A stretch of 28,090 bases of DNA from a virus, in IMG/VR virus record IMGVR_UViG_3300027513_000041, positions 1-28,090 of that record; one strand, given 5' to 3'. A program made the translations under genes and the position numbers. Of the stretch, positions 7,554 to 15,677 are shown in pieces. Numbering within the stretch: the first letter of the stretch is position 1; every line of letters starts with the position of its first letter. The notes beneath the pieces were generated by a model, which ran no database searches, was not told where the DNA came from, and worked only from the letters and a program-made list of their open reading frames with translations.

Positions 7554-7994
7554 ATGTTTCCTCAAAGCAAGGCAGTCGTGTTCCTGCAAACCACGCAGGA
7601 AACAAACGGCGGAACGATCACGAGTCAGAACCTCGATTGTCAGGGGTTCGATTTCGTGACGATCGATGTCGTGCAGACGACCTCGAACAATGTCACCAAC
7701 AACCCTAGCACGTTGAAGCTGCAGCAATCCGATACCACGGATGCAACCAACTTCGCGGATCTGTCGGGCGCTGTTGGCGATACGGATTTCACGATCCCGC
7801 AGGTCGGCACCAACACGTCCACGATCAGCTCGTACAAGTTCAACGTCGATATGCGTCACCGCAAGCGCTACCTGCGCCTGCTCGTGACGCCGATCACGAC
7901 GCAGAGCTTCACTGCGGTCGCGAATCTGTTCCGGGGCGAGCGTTCTGCGTCGAATGCGACGGACGCGAACGTTTCGGTACTCGTGGGTTTGTAA
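7554..7994 (+). CDS. Putative capsid decoration protein
   Basis: A 146-residue, beta-rich protein with many Asn, Thr and Ser (TTSNNVTNNPSTLKLQQSD). ATG 7554 has TAGGAGA about ten bases upstream. The motif MRHRKRYLRLLVTP near residues 100-113 is like a strand seen in phage decoration and head-surface proteins. It directly follows the capsid gene, the usual place for a decoration protein, and directly precedes the methyltransferase-glycosyltransferase gene. There is no signal peptide or membrane segment. Function is inferred from position and composition; a minor structural protein is the alternative. Confidence 0.6.
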   Translation: MFPQSKAVVFLQTTQETNGGTITSQNLDCQGFDFVTIDVVQTTSNNVTNNPSTLKLQQSDTTDATNFADLSGAVGDTDFTIPQVGTNTSTISSYKFNVDMRHRKRYLRLLVTPITTQSFTAVANLFRGERSASNATDANVSVLVGL

Positions 7995-8079
7995 AAAGGA
8001 TCCTCCTCCACGCAAGTGGATTTCGCCGGCGCGCTTTCGGGTGCGTCGGCATTTTCTGAAACCTGCACCAAGGTGCCAA

Positions 8080-9231
8080 GTGAAATTGAATTTAGGATCT
8101 GGCGACATCGTGATTCCAGGCTACGAAAACCTCGATGCTAAATTTGGAAGTGAGATCTTCCCGCTCCCCTATGACGACGGGACGATTGAGGAGATCCGCG
8201 CGAGTCATGTGCTGGAACACTTTCCACACGGACAGACCGAGCGTGTCCTCAAAGACTGGGTGCGTGCGCTCATGCCAGGCGGCTTACTCAAAGTGGCCGT
8301 GCCGGATTTCCCAAGCCTGATTCAGAAGTATCAGTCGCGCGAGCAATACCCGACGCATGCCGTCCTGATGGGCGGGCAGTCGGATGAGCGAGATTTCCAC
8401 AAGGCCATTTTCGATTTCGAGCAGCTCGCGCACTTGATGCGCAACGCTGGTCTCGTAGCGATCAACGCGTGGGATTCAGAGGTTGATGACTGCGCGAAAT
8501 TGCCGATCAGCCTAAACCTCTGTGGCCACAAGCGCCCGGAGAAGTGGCCGAACGTCTCGGCCATTATGAGCGTGCCGCGGCTTGGTTTCATGGACAACTT
8601 CTTCTGCGCATTCGAGGCGCTGAACCCGCTGCGCATCAATCTGCGCAAGGTGACCGGCGCATTCTGGGGGCAATGCCTCGAGCGCGGTTTCGAGATGATC
8701 GTCGGTGACGATGCACCGGAATTCATTCTCACGCTGGATTACGACACGGTCTTCACGCGCAACGACGTCGAGGACATGCTCGCGCTGATGATCGCGAATC
8801 CGGGCGTGGACGCACTAGCGCCAGTTCAGGCATCCCGCAGCAAGAACGCGCCGCTCTTTGTTGTCGCCGGCGCGGACGGGAAAGGTGTTGCGATCGTGCG
8901 CAGCGACTACTTCGATGCGCCATGCGCTGATGTCGTGACGGCGAACTTCGGCTGCACGCTGATTCGCGCGAGTGCACTCAAAGATCTGCCGAAGCCATGG
9001 TTCCATTCAAAGCCAGATGCGCAAGGGTCCTGGCACAACGGGCACGTCGACGACGACATCTTCTTCTGGCATCGCTTCAAGGAAGCCGGCAAGCGACTGT
9101 GTATCGCCTCACGCGTGGCCGTCGGACACATGGAGTTGATGGTCCGATGGCCCGATGCACAGATGCAAGCGATTCACCAGCATCACAGCGAATGGTCTGA
9201 GCTCGGAAAGCCCGAGGGCGTATGGCACTGA
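8080..9231 (+). CDS. SAM methyltransferase-glycosyltransferase fusion
   Basis: A 383-residue two-domain enzyme. GTG 8080 has AAGG six bases upstream and gives the usual methyltransferase N-terminus (M)KLNLGSG; an upstream GTG at 8041 lacks a ribosome site. Residues 1-150 form a Rossmann methyltransferase: motif I LNLGSG at 3-8, acidic D19, ASHVLEHF at 41-48 and LMPGGLLKVAVPD near 64-76. From about 165 a GT-A-like glycosyltransferase follows: SAIMSVPR, FILTLDYDT with the metal-binding DxD at 220-222, a GCTLIRAS strand, and HVDDDIFFWHRF near 322-333. It lies between the decoration and connector genes, so modification of a virion protein is possible. Substrate and donor sugar cannot be read from sequence. 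Host surface or DNA modification remain alternatives. Confidence 0.8.
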   Translation: MKLNLGSGDIVIPGYENLDAKFGSEIFPLPYDDGTIEEIRASHVLEHFPHGQTERVLKDWVRALMPGGLLKVAVPDFPSLIQKYQSREQYPTHAVLMGGQSDERDFHKAIFDFEQLAHLMRNAGLVAINAWDSEVDDCAKLPISLNLCGHKRPEKWPNVSAIMSVPRLGFMDNFFCAFEALNPLRINLRKVTGAFWGQCLERGFEMIVGDDAPEFILTLDYDTVFTRNDVEDMLALMIANPGVDALAPVQASRSKNAPLFVVAGADGKGVAIVRSDYFDAPCADVVTANFGCTLIRASALKDLPKPWFHSKPDAQGSWHNGHVDDDIFFWHRFKEAGKRLCIASRVAVGHMELMVRWPDAQMQAIHQHHSEWSELGKPEGVWH

Positions 9232-9458
9232 GACATCAACCGCGGCCGATGAAGGCTTTCCGCGTTCGCGTCGCGTATGGTCCTTATGTGAAAGGCCAGA
9301 TCATCCAGCCGACCGGAATGTATCGGCAGCTCCTCCTCTCGCGGCAGTTGATCGAGGAGGTCAAGGACGAGCAGTTCGATGTCCCGCCGGAGCTCGACAA
9401 CCGCGAGATCAGGCCATCGAAAACGCTGTTCAAGCGCGGCCAGGAAAAGCGCCGGTGA
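9222..9458 (+). CDS. Small conserved-looking head/connector protein
   Basis: A 78-residue product. ATG 9222 overlaps the end of the fusion enzyme and has GAGGG just upstream; ATG 9249 is an alternative without a ribosome site. The FRVRVAYGPYVKGQIIQPTG segment looks like a small beta-barrel (SH3-like), followed by a short helix and a charged tail. Small proteins of this form lie near capsid and connector genes in many siphophages, but I cannot name a family. It overlaps the next gene by GTGA. Confidence 0.55.
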   Translation: MALRHQPRPMKAFRVRVAYGPYVKGQIIQPTGMYRQLLLSRQLIEEVKDEQFDVPPELDNREIRPSKTLFKRGQEKRR

Positions 9459-9724
9459 ACGCAGCCGATACCGCGGCGATTTTCTCCACGGCCGATCATG
9501 GCGTGAAGGCGCGCGTGAATGGGGGCGCCGAGATCGATGTGATTTTCGATCGCGATGCGTCGATCACGCTAGGCGTTGATACGCACACCGCGGCGGTTAC
9601 ATGCGCGACCAGGCACGGGCTGAAAGCGAATGACTTCATCGTCATTGGCTCGAGCATTTACAAAACCGTCTCCCGCTTGTCGGGCGATAACGACGTTGAA
9701 TCGTGGCAAGTGCAGGCACAGTAA
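9455..9724 (+). CDS. Head-tail joining protein, FII-like
   Basis: An 89-residue protein starting at GTG 9455, which overlaps the previous stop. The pattern of a strand with an FDRD turn, then THTAAVTCATRHGLKANDFI, VIGSSIYKTVSRLSGDND and a final W-x-V follows lambda gpFII (FDDP turn, RRGDTLTIGEENFWVDRV). FII caps the connector after packaging and gives the tail its docking site, working with gpW. It lies in the correct interval after the capsid. No standard sequence search was possible, so the family call rests on pattern, length and order. Confidence 0.6.
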   Translation: MNAADTAAIFSTADHGVKARVNGGAEIDVIFDRDASITLGVDTHTAAVTCATRHGLKANDFIVIGSSIYKTVSRLSGDNDVESWQVQAQ

Positions 9725-9734
9725 GGAGCCGTCC

Positions 9735-10151
9735 ATGTTGCTGAAGCGAATCTATGACAAAGAGAAGCTGGATCACATCGAACTTCGCCACACCGGCACG
9801 AGCGCGGAGCAGAATTTTTCCCGCCGGCTGGTCGAGGGGGCGGTGTCCGAGGGATGGATGACGCTATCCAGAGGCAAGATCATCCTGCACGCGAAGCCCG
9901 AGGATCTCACCTACACGATCAAGCGCGGCCCTGGTCACTACTGTCTCCACTGCGGCGAGAAGATCGAGAGCGATGCGCTCGGCGCGGCAGCTCGAGCGCA
10001 CATGGCCGAGAAGCATGACGGCATGGAATCGCCCGACAGGCATTGGCCGGCCGGTTACATGGTGACGCACGCATTCGAGTGCGTTCTCGACGACAAGCAG
10101 CACGAGAAGTTCAAGGCGCTGCCGATGGGTGCAAAGAAAGGGAGCAAGTAG
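9735..10151 (+). CDS. Hypothetical protein with a CCHH zinc-finger motif
   Basis: A 138-residue protein with a strong ribosome site, AAGGAG, six bases before ATG 9735. A single zinc-finger-like site is formed by C70, C73, H89 and H94 (CLHC and HMAEKH), a spacing like a C2H2 finger. The N-terminal half has YTIKRGPGHY leading into the finger; the C-terminus is basic (MGAKKGSK). In a head-tail gene cluster this is more likely a structural zinc site than a DNA regulator. I do not recognise the family. Confidence 0.65.
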   Translation: MLLKRIYDKEKLDHIELRHTGTSAEQNFSRRLVEGAVSEGWMTLSRGKIILHAKPEDLTYTIKRGPGHYCLHCGEKIESDALGAAARAHMAEKHDGMESPDRHWPAGYMVTHAFECVLDDKQHEKFKALPMGAKKGSK

Positions 10152-10153
10152 CC

Positions 10154-10624
10154 ATGGCGAATATTGTCTTCAACATTTCCTTGGGTCGCGCGGCCGAGTT
10201 TTACAACAGGGTCGACTCAAATGACCCGTCAGCATCCGAGCTCGTCGTTTCCGTGCTCGCGACCTCGGGGATCGAGTCCGACGCCGTGCTGAAGGACAAG
10301 GACACGTTCTCGGCTGTGGTTTCCGGTGCCACGAACGAAGTCACGAATTCGGGCTATGCGGCGAAGGTGCTCGGCGATGCCGATCTGACCGCGTTCGCGC
10401 CGGACGACACGAACGATCGAGTCGACCTCGACATTCCTGATCAGACCTGGACCGCCGTTGCTGCGGGTGATGGTTGGAACGATATCGTCATCAGCTACGA
10501 CCCAGTCGGATCGCAGACGACATCGGACATGATTCCGATGACGCTGCATGATTTTGTGGTCACGCCCGACGGAAGTGACATTACAGCTCAGATTGCCAGC
10601 GCCGGGTTTTTCAGGGCGAGCTAG
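10154..10624 (+). CDS. Conserved phage structural protein (156 aa)
   Basis: ATG 10154 lies three bases after the previous stop with GGGAGC upstream. The protein begins MANIVFNISLGRAAEFYNRV, a start that recurs in phage head/tail clusters, and ends with a strand containing DGSDITAQ and GFFRAS. The middle is helical, then beta-rich with DDTNDRVDLDIPDQTW. This type of protein is widespread in siphophages and usually placed near the head-tail junction, but its role is unknown to me. It ends eight bases before the HNH gene. Confidence 0.65.
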   Translation: MANIVFNISLGRAAEFYNRVDSNDPSASELVVSVLATSGIESDAVLKDKDTFSAVVSGATNEVTNSGYAAKVLGDADLTAFAPDDTNDRVDLDIPDQTWTAVAAGDGWNDIVISYDPVGSQTTSDMIPMTLHDFVVTPDGSDITAQIASAGFFRAS

Positions 10625-10631
10625 GACACCT

Positions 10632-11114
10632 ATGAATCTGTGCATTGAGTGCGACACCGAGATCAGCGCCAAGGCGACTCGCTGTCGTAAGTGTAACTGT
10701 CGACTTGTTCAACCGTTGGCGCCTGTTAGCAAGCCCTTGGGGCCGAGAGCGCTAACGGTCGCAGAACGACAAGCGAAATGGCGCGTAGAGCATCCAGGCC
10801 GCGCTCGTGGCGCGAATCGTCGCGCGAAGTCATCCATGCGCAAGCGCGTCGCCGAATACAAGGCCGAGAGAGGTTGCGAGGACTGCGGCATAACGGACGC
10901 GCGTTGCCTTGATTTGCACCATCGCGACGGCGAAGAAAAGGTCATGGCCGTCAGCGAGATGATGTACCGATCAAGTTGGAAGAAGGTCCAATCGGAAATG
11001 GACAAGTGCCGGGTGCTCTGCGCGAACTGCCATCGCATCGAGCACGCAGACGACTGCGAAGGCTCGGATATCACGGCTCAGAGTTGTCCGAGCGTCATAA
11101 CCGCACAGGGGTGA
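10632..11114 (+). CDS. HNH homing-type endonuclease
   Basis: A 160-residue nuclease. An N-terminal zinc ribbon has C4, C7, C18 and C21. A basic linker (WRVEHPGRARGANRR) is followed by a second zinc pair C82/C85 with C130/C133. The HNH core is LDLHH (H96, H97), N132, H134 and H138. Such free-standing genes cut related phage genomes and spread by repair. It is inserted between conserved structural genes. The C-terminal tail after H138 is unusual and contains GSDITAQ, the same seven residues as the end of the upstream protein. Composition is slightly less GC-rich than its neighbours. No intron core is evident around it. Confidence 0.88.
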   Translation: MNLCIECDTEISAKATRCRKCNCRLVQPLAPVSKPLGPRALTVAERQAKWRVEHPGRARGANRRAKSSMRKRVAEYKAERGCEDCGITDARCLDLHHRDGEEKVMAVSEMMYRSSWKKVQSEMDKCRVLCANCHRIEHADDCEGSDITAQSCPSVITAQG

Positions 11115-11119
11115 ACCTC

Positions 11120-11440
11120 ATGGCCGGCATTTGGGATCGAATTATTCCTGGGGGTGAGAACGCGGACCGCTGCTCCGCGCACTTGCTGAAAGCGGCGATG
11201 CATCTCGCTGTGTACGGGGTGTTCACGAATCAACAGTTACTCAACGGCATCAATTCAAGACTTAGTGCGCCCCTGAGCAATGCCGCTGAGAACGATCTAG
11301 GCGCAATTCGTACCAGCATAGAAGCGATGACTGCCGTTAATCGCATCGTTGGTCTTGAACGGTTCGACGCCCTTAACATCAACGCGGAGATGGGCGTACT
11401 GACGAACGAGGCCACGTACCGGGCGCAATTAGGAATCTAA
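11120..11440 (+). CDS. Small conserved phage protein (106 aa)
   Basis: ATG 11120 is preceded by AGGGG eight bases upstream, inside the end of the HNH gene. The product starts MAGIWDRIIPG and is all-helical by appearance (SAHLLKAAMHLAVYGVFTNQQ), ending with NEATYRAQLGI. Proteins of this type occur as small hypotheticals in phage structural regions; function unknown. Codon use includes more TTA/CTT-type codons and lower GC than the tail genes, consistent with a separate origin. It could be an assembly helper rather than a virion component. Confidence 0.6.
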   Translation: MAGIWDRIIPGGENADRCSAHLLKAAMHLAVYGVFTNQQLLNGINSRLSAPLSNAAENDLGAIRTSIEAMTAVNRIVGLERFDALNINAEMGVLTNEATYRAQLGI

Positions 11441-11441
11441 C

Positions 11442-12692
11442 GTGGCGCAGTCTGTCGCTATCGCAACTGGCGCGCTTCAAGGAGTTGCGGGCAGTACCGA
11501 CTTCACCGTTTCTGGATTCGGCACGCCTGCTGCTGCAATCGTTGTGTTTGGCGAAGCAAATTCGGGGTCGAACCCACAGGTCGATGGCGGGATGGGGATC
11601 GGCTTTTGGGACGGAACCACACAGAACGTCGCCCGCAACAACAACGTCGATGGGGGCGCAACGTCTGATGGGCTGCGAGCGCAGGTGAGCGGACTCATTG
11701 CGTATAGCTCGACCCTCGGCGCTGAATACACGATCAGCAATATCACTGACGGCGTGCGTATTACGCTGACATCCGGCGCTTCAAGCAGGGATCGATTTGC
11801 GACGGTCATGCTGTTCGCCGGGGTGTCTGCCAAAGCGGGCATGTTTACGCCGAACGCCACGCAGGACAGCACAGCGAGTTCCGCCTCGCTGGGGTTTGCC
11901 CCGAAGATCGTGTTCGTTACATGCGTAGGACTCGGTGGTGACGGGTCAGGAACGGACCATTCGATTCTGACGTTCGGCTTCGCCGATGCCACGATGAATC
12001 GGGGCATTTTGCGTTCATCGGAGCTTGCGATCTCGGACGAGAGTGCGACTATTTGGGCATCAGAAACACGCTGTTGCGGACAGTTGCTTGCGGGCGGACT
12101 GACGTGGGCGGGCGAGATCACGACGCTTGGAGCAGACACGTTCACCATGACCACGCGCGACGGTGGATCTGGCGGGGATACCGTCTTTTACCTTGCTCTT
12201 GGCGGCGCGGACTGTTCGTTTGATGTTGGCACGCTTACGACGCCGACCGCAACGGGTGATTCTGTCAACGCAACAGACACCTCCCCCGACGCTTTGCTGT
12301 TGATGCTCAGTACAGCAACTGGCACGACTGCGCACACGGATTCCGGTGCGAACGGTTCAATGGTTGGCATGGCGACCGACGCGAACGAATACGCCGTCGG
12401 GTATCAGGTTGAGGATGGCGCTGCGACGATGAATTGCAACAGCGCCTATTCATCGGCAGCGTGCCTTAACCTGGATTCATCGTCCGCTGGCTCGCTCACG
12501 CATATGTGTGATGCCACGGTCACGCTCAACTCAAACGACTTCACGCTGAACTACTCCGCGGTCGATGCGACGGCGCGTAAGGGTTGGTGGGTTGCGTTTG
12601 GCCCGCCTGCAGCACCAGTGCCGGCCCCGGAAGTGTTGCGCTCGACACAAGCAAGTCTCAGTTGGGAAAGGTGGAGCACATGGACGAGATAG
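11442..12692 (+). CDS. Beta-rich putative virion surface protein (416 aa)
   Basis: Starts at GTG 11442, one base after the previous stop. The 416 residues are rich in Gly, Ser, Thr and Ala with many short predicted strands (TDFTVSGFGTPAAAIVVFGEA; here key residues G and V alternating), with no signal peptide or membrane segment. Two similar-looking halves may be present: the segments TPAAAIVVFGEANSG near 28 and SLGFAPKIVFVTCVG near 150 share a strand pattern, suggesting repeated beta-sandwiches. The Pro/Ala-rich linker PPAAPVPAP precedes a short tail. It probably belongs to head fibres or tail decoration. I cannot name a family. Confidence 0.6.
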   Translation: MAQSVAIATGALQGVAGSTDFTVSGFGTPAAAIVVFGEANSGSNPQVDGGMGIGFWDGTTQNVARNNNVDGGATSDGLRAQVSGLIAYSSTLGAEYTISNITDGVRITLTSGASSRDRFATVMLFAGVSAKAGMFTPNATQDSTASSASLGFAPKIVFVTCVGLGGDGSGTDHSILTFGFADATMNRGILRSSELAISDESATIWASETRCCGQLLAGGLTWAGEITTLGADTFTMTTRDGGSGGDTVFYLALGGADCSFDVGTLTTPTATGDSVNATDTSPDALLLMLSTATGTTAHTDSGANGSMVGMATDANEYAVGYQVEDGAATMNCNSAYSSAACLNLDSSSAGSLTHMCDATVTLNSNDFTLNYSAVDATARKGWWVAFGPPAAPVPAPEVLRSTQASLSWERWSTWTR

Positions 12693-12952
12693 ACGCACTC
12701 AAGCTGAACGTCGCTGACATTCGCAAGCGCGTTGTGGCGAACGTGTCGGCGGCCGAAGCGAGCGAGAAGGCTGACGCCGCGAAGCAAGGGGAGAAGGTAC
12801 GACCGGACGGAACGAAGGAAGCGCCTGTCGCGCGCGATCCATTCAAGAGTGTCGCGAACAACTTCCGTCGAGCGCTGATGCACATCGACGAGTTGGATGC
12901 CGATCTCACGCGCGCGCAGCGTGATCTCGCGATGTCGAAATTGGAGAACTAA
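12680..12952 (+). CDS. Small coiled-coil-like charged protein (90 aa)
   Basis: ATG 12680 lies inside the end of the previous gene, with GGTGGAG about five bases upstream. The protein is very charged: a first helix (IDALKLNVADIRKRVVANVSA), a disordered centre rich in Lys/Glu/Asp, and a second helix (FRRALMHIDELDADLTRAQR; 20 residues) that could form a coiled coil. It begins MDEIDALK. No membrane segment. It may be an assembly adaptor for the beta-rich proteins on either side; this is inferred only from position. Confidence 0.55.
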   Translation: MDEIDALKLNVADIRKRVVANVSAAEASEKADAAKQGEKVRPDGTKEAPVARDPFKSVANNFRRALMHIDELDADLTRAQRDLAMSKLEN

Positions 12953-12957
12953 AAGCT

Positions 12958-13392
12958 ATGTCTCAATTCTCGGTCGGCGGCCGTGCCAGTATCGCAGGCA
13001 CAACGGTGCGCGCAATTTTCTCGCTGTTCGCAAGCGCGTCGTTCGGCGCTCGCGTGCGCGCGATCTCGATCACGAACACCACGGCAGTCGCCGCGTGCTT
13101 CGCACTTCAGAAGTTCTCTGCGGCGACGAACGTCGGCTCTGGGCTCACGGAGAACGCACACGACATCAATCCCCCGCAGTGCACCGCATTCGCCGGCCAC
13201 ACTGGCGACGGCACGCTGACGGGCTCTCCGTTCCGGCAGATATCACTCGGCGCTGCGATCGGCTCGAACTACACCTGGGTCTTCGGCGGCGCGGGCATCC
13301 TGATCCCGATCGGCACCGCGAACGGAATCGGTGTGATCGTTCCGACAGGCACAGGGCAAGTCTGCGACTTCGATATCGAATGGGAAGAATGA
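12958..13392 (+). CDS. Beta-rich putative structural protein (144 aa)
   Basis: A 144-residue protein, ATG 12958, with GGAG eleven bases upstream. Composition is Gly/Ala/Thr-rich with strands such as RVRAISITNTTAVAACFALQ and a C-terminal FGGAGILIPIGTANGIGVIV pattern that recurs in small phage surface proteins. It ends with an acidic strand, CDFDIEWEE. Probably a jelly-roll-like decoration or fibre-base protein. Position in the accessory structural block supports a virion role, but direct evidence is lacking. Confidence 0.55.
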   Translation: MSQFSVGGRASIAGTTVRAIFSLFASASFGARVRAISITNTTAVAACFALQKFSAATNVGSGLTENAHDINPPQCTAFAGHTGDGTLTGSPFRQISLGAAIGSNYTWVFGGAGILIPIGTANGIGVIVPTGTGQVCDFDIEWEE

Positions 13393-13395
13393 TAC

Positions 13396-14118
13396 ATGGC
13401 GATTGCCTACAAGTCCGCGGGAGCTGGCGCATCGACTGAAACGAGCGCCGCTGCACTCTCGCCTGCTTGTCCGGCGACCGTCGATGCGGGCGACGTACTA
13501 ATCGCTCACGTTTTTTGGGAAGGAACGACGAGTGCCCCGAGCACTCCATCAGGATGGGAGCCTTTGACGGGTCCACACGTCATCGAGACGACGATCGCGC
13601 GTCACTGGATATTCGGGAAGATCGCGGACGGCAGCGAAGACGCAGCGGCAGTCGCGTTCGGTTCGCCTGCTGTCACGACGCAGCGCGCAGCGCGCGTCTA
13701 CAGTTTCAGCGGATGGATCGACGGTGCGATCTCGGAACTGTGTGGAGGATTCTCGCATCAGTCGCACGCGACGGACCCGCAGATGCCGAGCGTGACGACT
13801 CCGCGCGCTGAAGCGCTCGCAGTCGCTTTCGCTGCGCAGAACGACGACAACGCGCACGCGAGCGCGACGGGAGAATCCGGGGGCGATTGGACGGAAGCAG
13901 TCGCGGAGTACACCGTCGCGCTCACTCCTGGTTTGACGATCTCTCTGCAAACCTGCACGCCAACAGCGAACCCTGGAACTGTGTCGGGCGGATCAATTTC
14001 GACGACCAACGACCCTTGCGGCGTGATCGGCTTCTACATTCAGGATCGACTCGGACTGCCGAACGTCGTTGCGGGTCCGCGTGCGATCGTCCGTCCGATG
14101 AATAGGTGGCATTCGTGA
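13396..14118 (+). CDS. Putative structural protein of phage jelly-roll type (240 aa)
   Basis: A 240-residue protein starting at ATG 13396, four bases after the previous gene. The pattern PATVDAGDVLIAHVFWEGTT, then TPSGWEPL, then strands ARHWIFGKIADG and AARVYSFSGW recurs in phage proteins thought to be surface sandwiches. The C-terminal segment holds a SLQTCTPTANPGTVSGGS strand pair and the final VVAGPRAIVRPMNRWHS. It overlaps the repeat gene by GTGA, so both are probably made together and may form one appendage. Family name not known to me. Confidence 0.6.
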   Translation: MAIAYKSAGAGASTETSAAALSPACPATVDAGDVLIAHVFWEGTTSAPSTPSGWEPLTGPHVIETTIARHWIFGKIADGSEDAAAVAFGSPAVTTQRAARVYSFSGWIDGAISELCGGFSHQSHATDPQMPSVTTPRAEALAVAFAAQNDDNAHASATGESGGDWTEAVAEYTVALTPGLTISLQTCTPTANPGTVSGGSISTTNDPCGVIGFYIQDRLGLPNVVAGPRAIVRPMNRWHS

Positions 14119-15677
14119 GCATCTATTCCAGATACACGCCGCGCTCGTACGGTTGGCCTGAACGTCGTCAGGTTTCGCGCGCTGTCTACGGTCTCACGCC
14201 GACGGCGGCGCTAACCGCAACCGTCGAGCAGGTCACAGAAACAGATCTCGCGCAGTCGATTGCGGTCGCACCGAAGATTCGGCTGGTCGGTCAGGTCACC
14301 GAGACCGATGTCGCGCAGGCCATCACGCCTCTCAAGACCCGTAGCGTCGGGCAGGTTTCCGAGACAGACCTCGCCCAAGCAATAACAGCGCGTAAGACTC
14401 AAACGATCACGCAGGTCACGGAAACCGACCTCGCGCAAGCGATTACGTGGTCACCGAAGGCTCGCCTGGTTGCGCAGGCGAATGAAACAGATCTCGCGCA
14501 GGCGATCACTTCCTCGAAGGTGCGCTCGATCGGGCTTGTCAGTGAGACCGATCTTGCTCAAGCGATCACATGGGCGCCGAAGCATCGTCTAGTCGGGCTC
14601 GCGACCGAGACTGACGCAGCGCAAGCGCTGACCGCAGTCAAGTCCCGAACGCTCACGCAGTCTGCAGAGACGGACGCAGCGCAGGCAATCACGGCGCGGC
14701 GGACGCTTGCAATCGGGCTCTGCTCCGAGACGGACCTGGCGCAGGCGATATCGGTCAGCGTGGCCAACGCGCTTGGAGCCTGCACAGAAACGGACGCCGC
14801 GCAGGCCATCACCGCGCACAAGACGCGGGCGATTGCTCAGTCCTCAGAAACAGATGCCGCGCAGGGCGTCACGGCCCGAAAAGCCTATGCGCTCGGTCAG
14901 GCATCGGAAACAGATGCGGCTCAAGCGTTCACAGCACGCAAGACCAACGCGCTTGCACAGGCTTCGGAGACAGATGCTGCGCAAGCCATCACGCGCGGCG
15001 CGGCGATCGTCCTGCTCGACCAAGCGCAAGAGACCGACTCGGCTCAGTCGATCACCGCTCGGAAGACGAAGCAGATCGGACAAACAACCGAGACCGACGC
15101 CGCGCAGGCGATGACTGCGCGCAAGACTGCAGCCGTGGCGCAGGCGACGGAGACGGATCTCGCCCAAGGCATGACGGCGCTCAAGCGGAGCTCCGTCGCC
15201 CAGGCATCCGAGACTGACACCGCACAGGCCATAACGGCACGCAAGACTCTCGCCATCGGGCAACCGACCGAGACCGATCTCGCCCAAGGGATCACCGTGG
15301 TCATCTCCCATGTGATCCTGCTCAATCAGTCGTTCGAGACTGATGCATCGCAAGCGATCACTTGGACGCAGCGCCGGTTGCTGCAACAGGTCATCGAGAC
15401 CGACGTCGCCCAGCTCATCAGCGTGCTCAAGCTCCGCTCGGTCGGTCAGGTGCTCGAGGCCGATCTCGCGCAGGCGTTCGCGGTGAGCAAGAGCATCAGC
15501 GTCGCGCAGGCGATTGAAACGGACATCGCGCAAGAGATTGCGGCCACTGGCGGGAGCTTCCTCATCCCGTTGTCGCATGTGCTCTACGCGAAACGCGGGT
15601 CCCGCATGCATGTCGCGGCCAAGGCATCCCGAACGCATGTCGTCGCCAAGGCGTCCCGATTGTTGAGGCCACATTAA
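14115..15677 (+). CDS. ETDxAQ tandem-repeat protein, putative fibre component
   Basis: A 520-residue protein. GTG 14115 overlaps the previous stop and has AGGTGG five bases upstream; a GTG at 14106 is less likely. After a 36-residue leader (SIYSRYTPRSYGWPERR), residues 37-477 hold 22 near-identical units of about 20 residues, core (T/S)ETD-x-AQ-x-I-T followed by a basic segment such as ARKTxAIGQ. Three or four units carry W and 1-2 extra residues. The tail ends in two copies of a HVxAKASR motif. Such regular short repeats suit a fibrous or solenoid element. It follows a likely surface protein and precedes a CBM-like protein. Similar repeats occur in phage and bacterial proteins but, to my knowledge, their function is not established. 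Confidence 0.75.
   Translation: MSIYSRYTPRSYGWPERRQVSRAVYGLTPTAALTATVEQVTETDLAQSIAVAPKIRLVGQVTETDVAQAITPLKTRSVGQVSETDLAQAITARKTQTITQVTETDLAQAITWSPKARLVAQANETDLAQAITSSKVRSIGLVSETDLAQAITWAPKHRLVGLATETDAAQALTAVKSRTLTQSAETDAAQAITARRTLAIGLCSETDLAQAISVSVANALGACTETDAAQAITAHKTRAIAQSSETDAAQGVTARKAYALGQASETDAAQAFTARKTNALAQASETDAAQAITRGAAIVLLDQAQETDSAQSITARKTKQIGQTTETDAAQAMTARKTAAVAQATETDLAQGMTALKRSSVAQASETDTAQAITARKTLAIGQPTETDLAQGITVVISHVILLNQSFETDASQAITWTQRRLLQQVIETDVAQLISVLKLRSVGQVLEADLAQAFAVSKSISVAQAIETDIAQEIAATGGSFLIPLSHVLYAKRGSRMHVAAKASRTHVVAKASRLLRPH
14223..15545 (+). repeat. 22-unit coding tandem repeat, period about 60 bp
   Basis: The region encodes 22 copies of the ETDxAQ unit. Most are exactly 60 bases, with a few of 63-66. 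DNA copies differ mainly at third positions and at the variable residues, so the protein core is kept more strictly than the DNA. The first and last units are the most divergent. This suggests expansion by unequal exchange followed by selection on the core residues. Confidence 0.85.

Noticed and set aside
7954-8079. Longer N-terminus for the methyltransferase fusion
   Set aside because: It would overlap the decoration gene and add a basic tail without ribosome site; GTG 8080 gives the normal methyltransferase start.
14223-15545. CRISPR-like look of the 60-base repeats
   Set aside because: The period is continuous coding sequence without distinct repeats and spacers, the units vary at third positions, and there are no cas genes.
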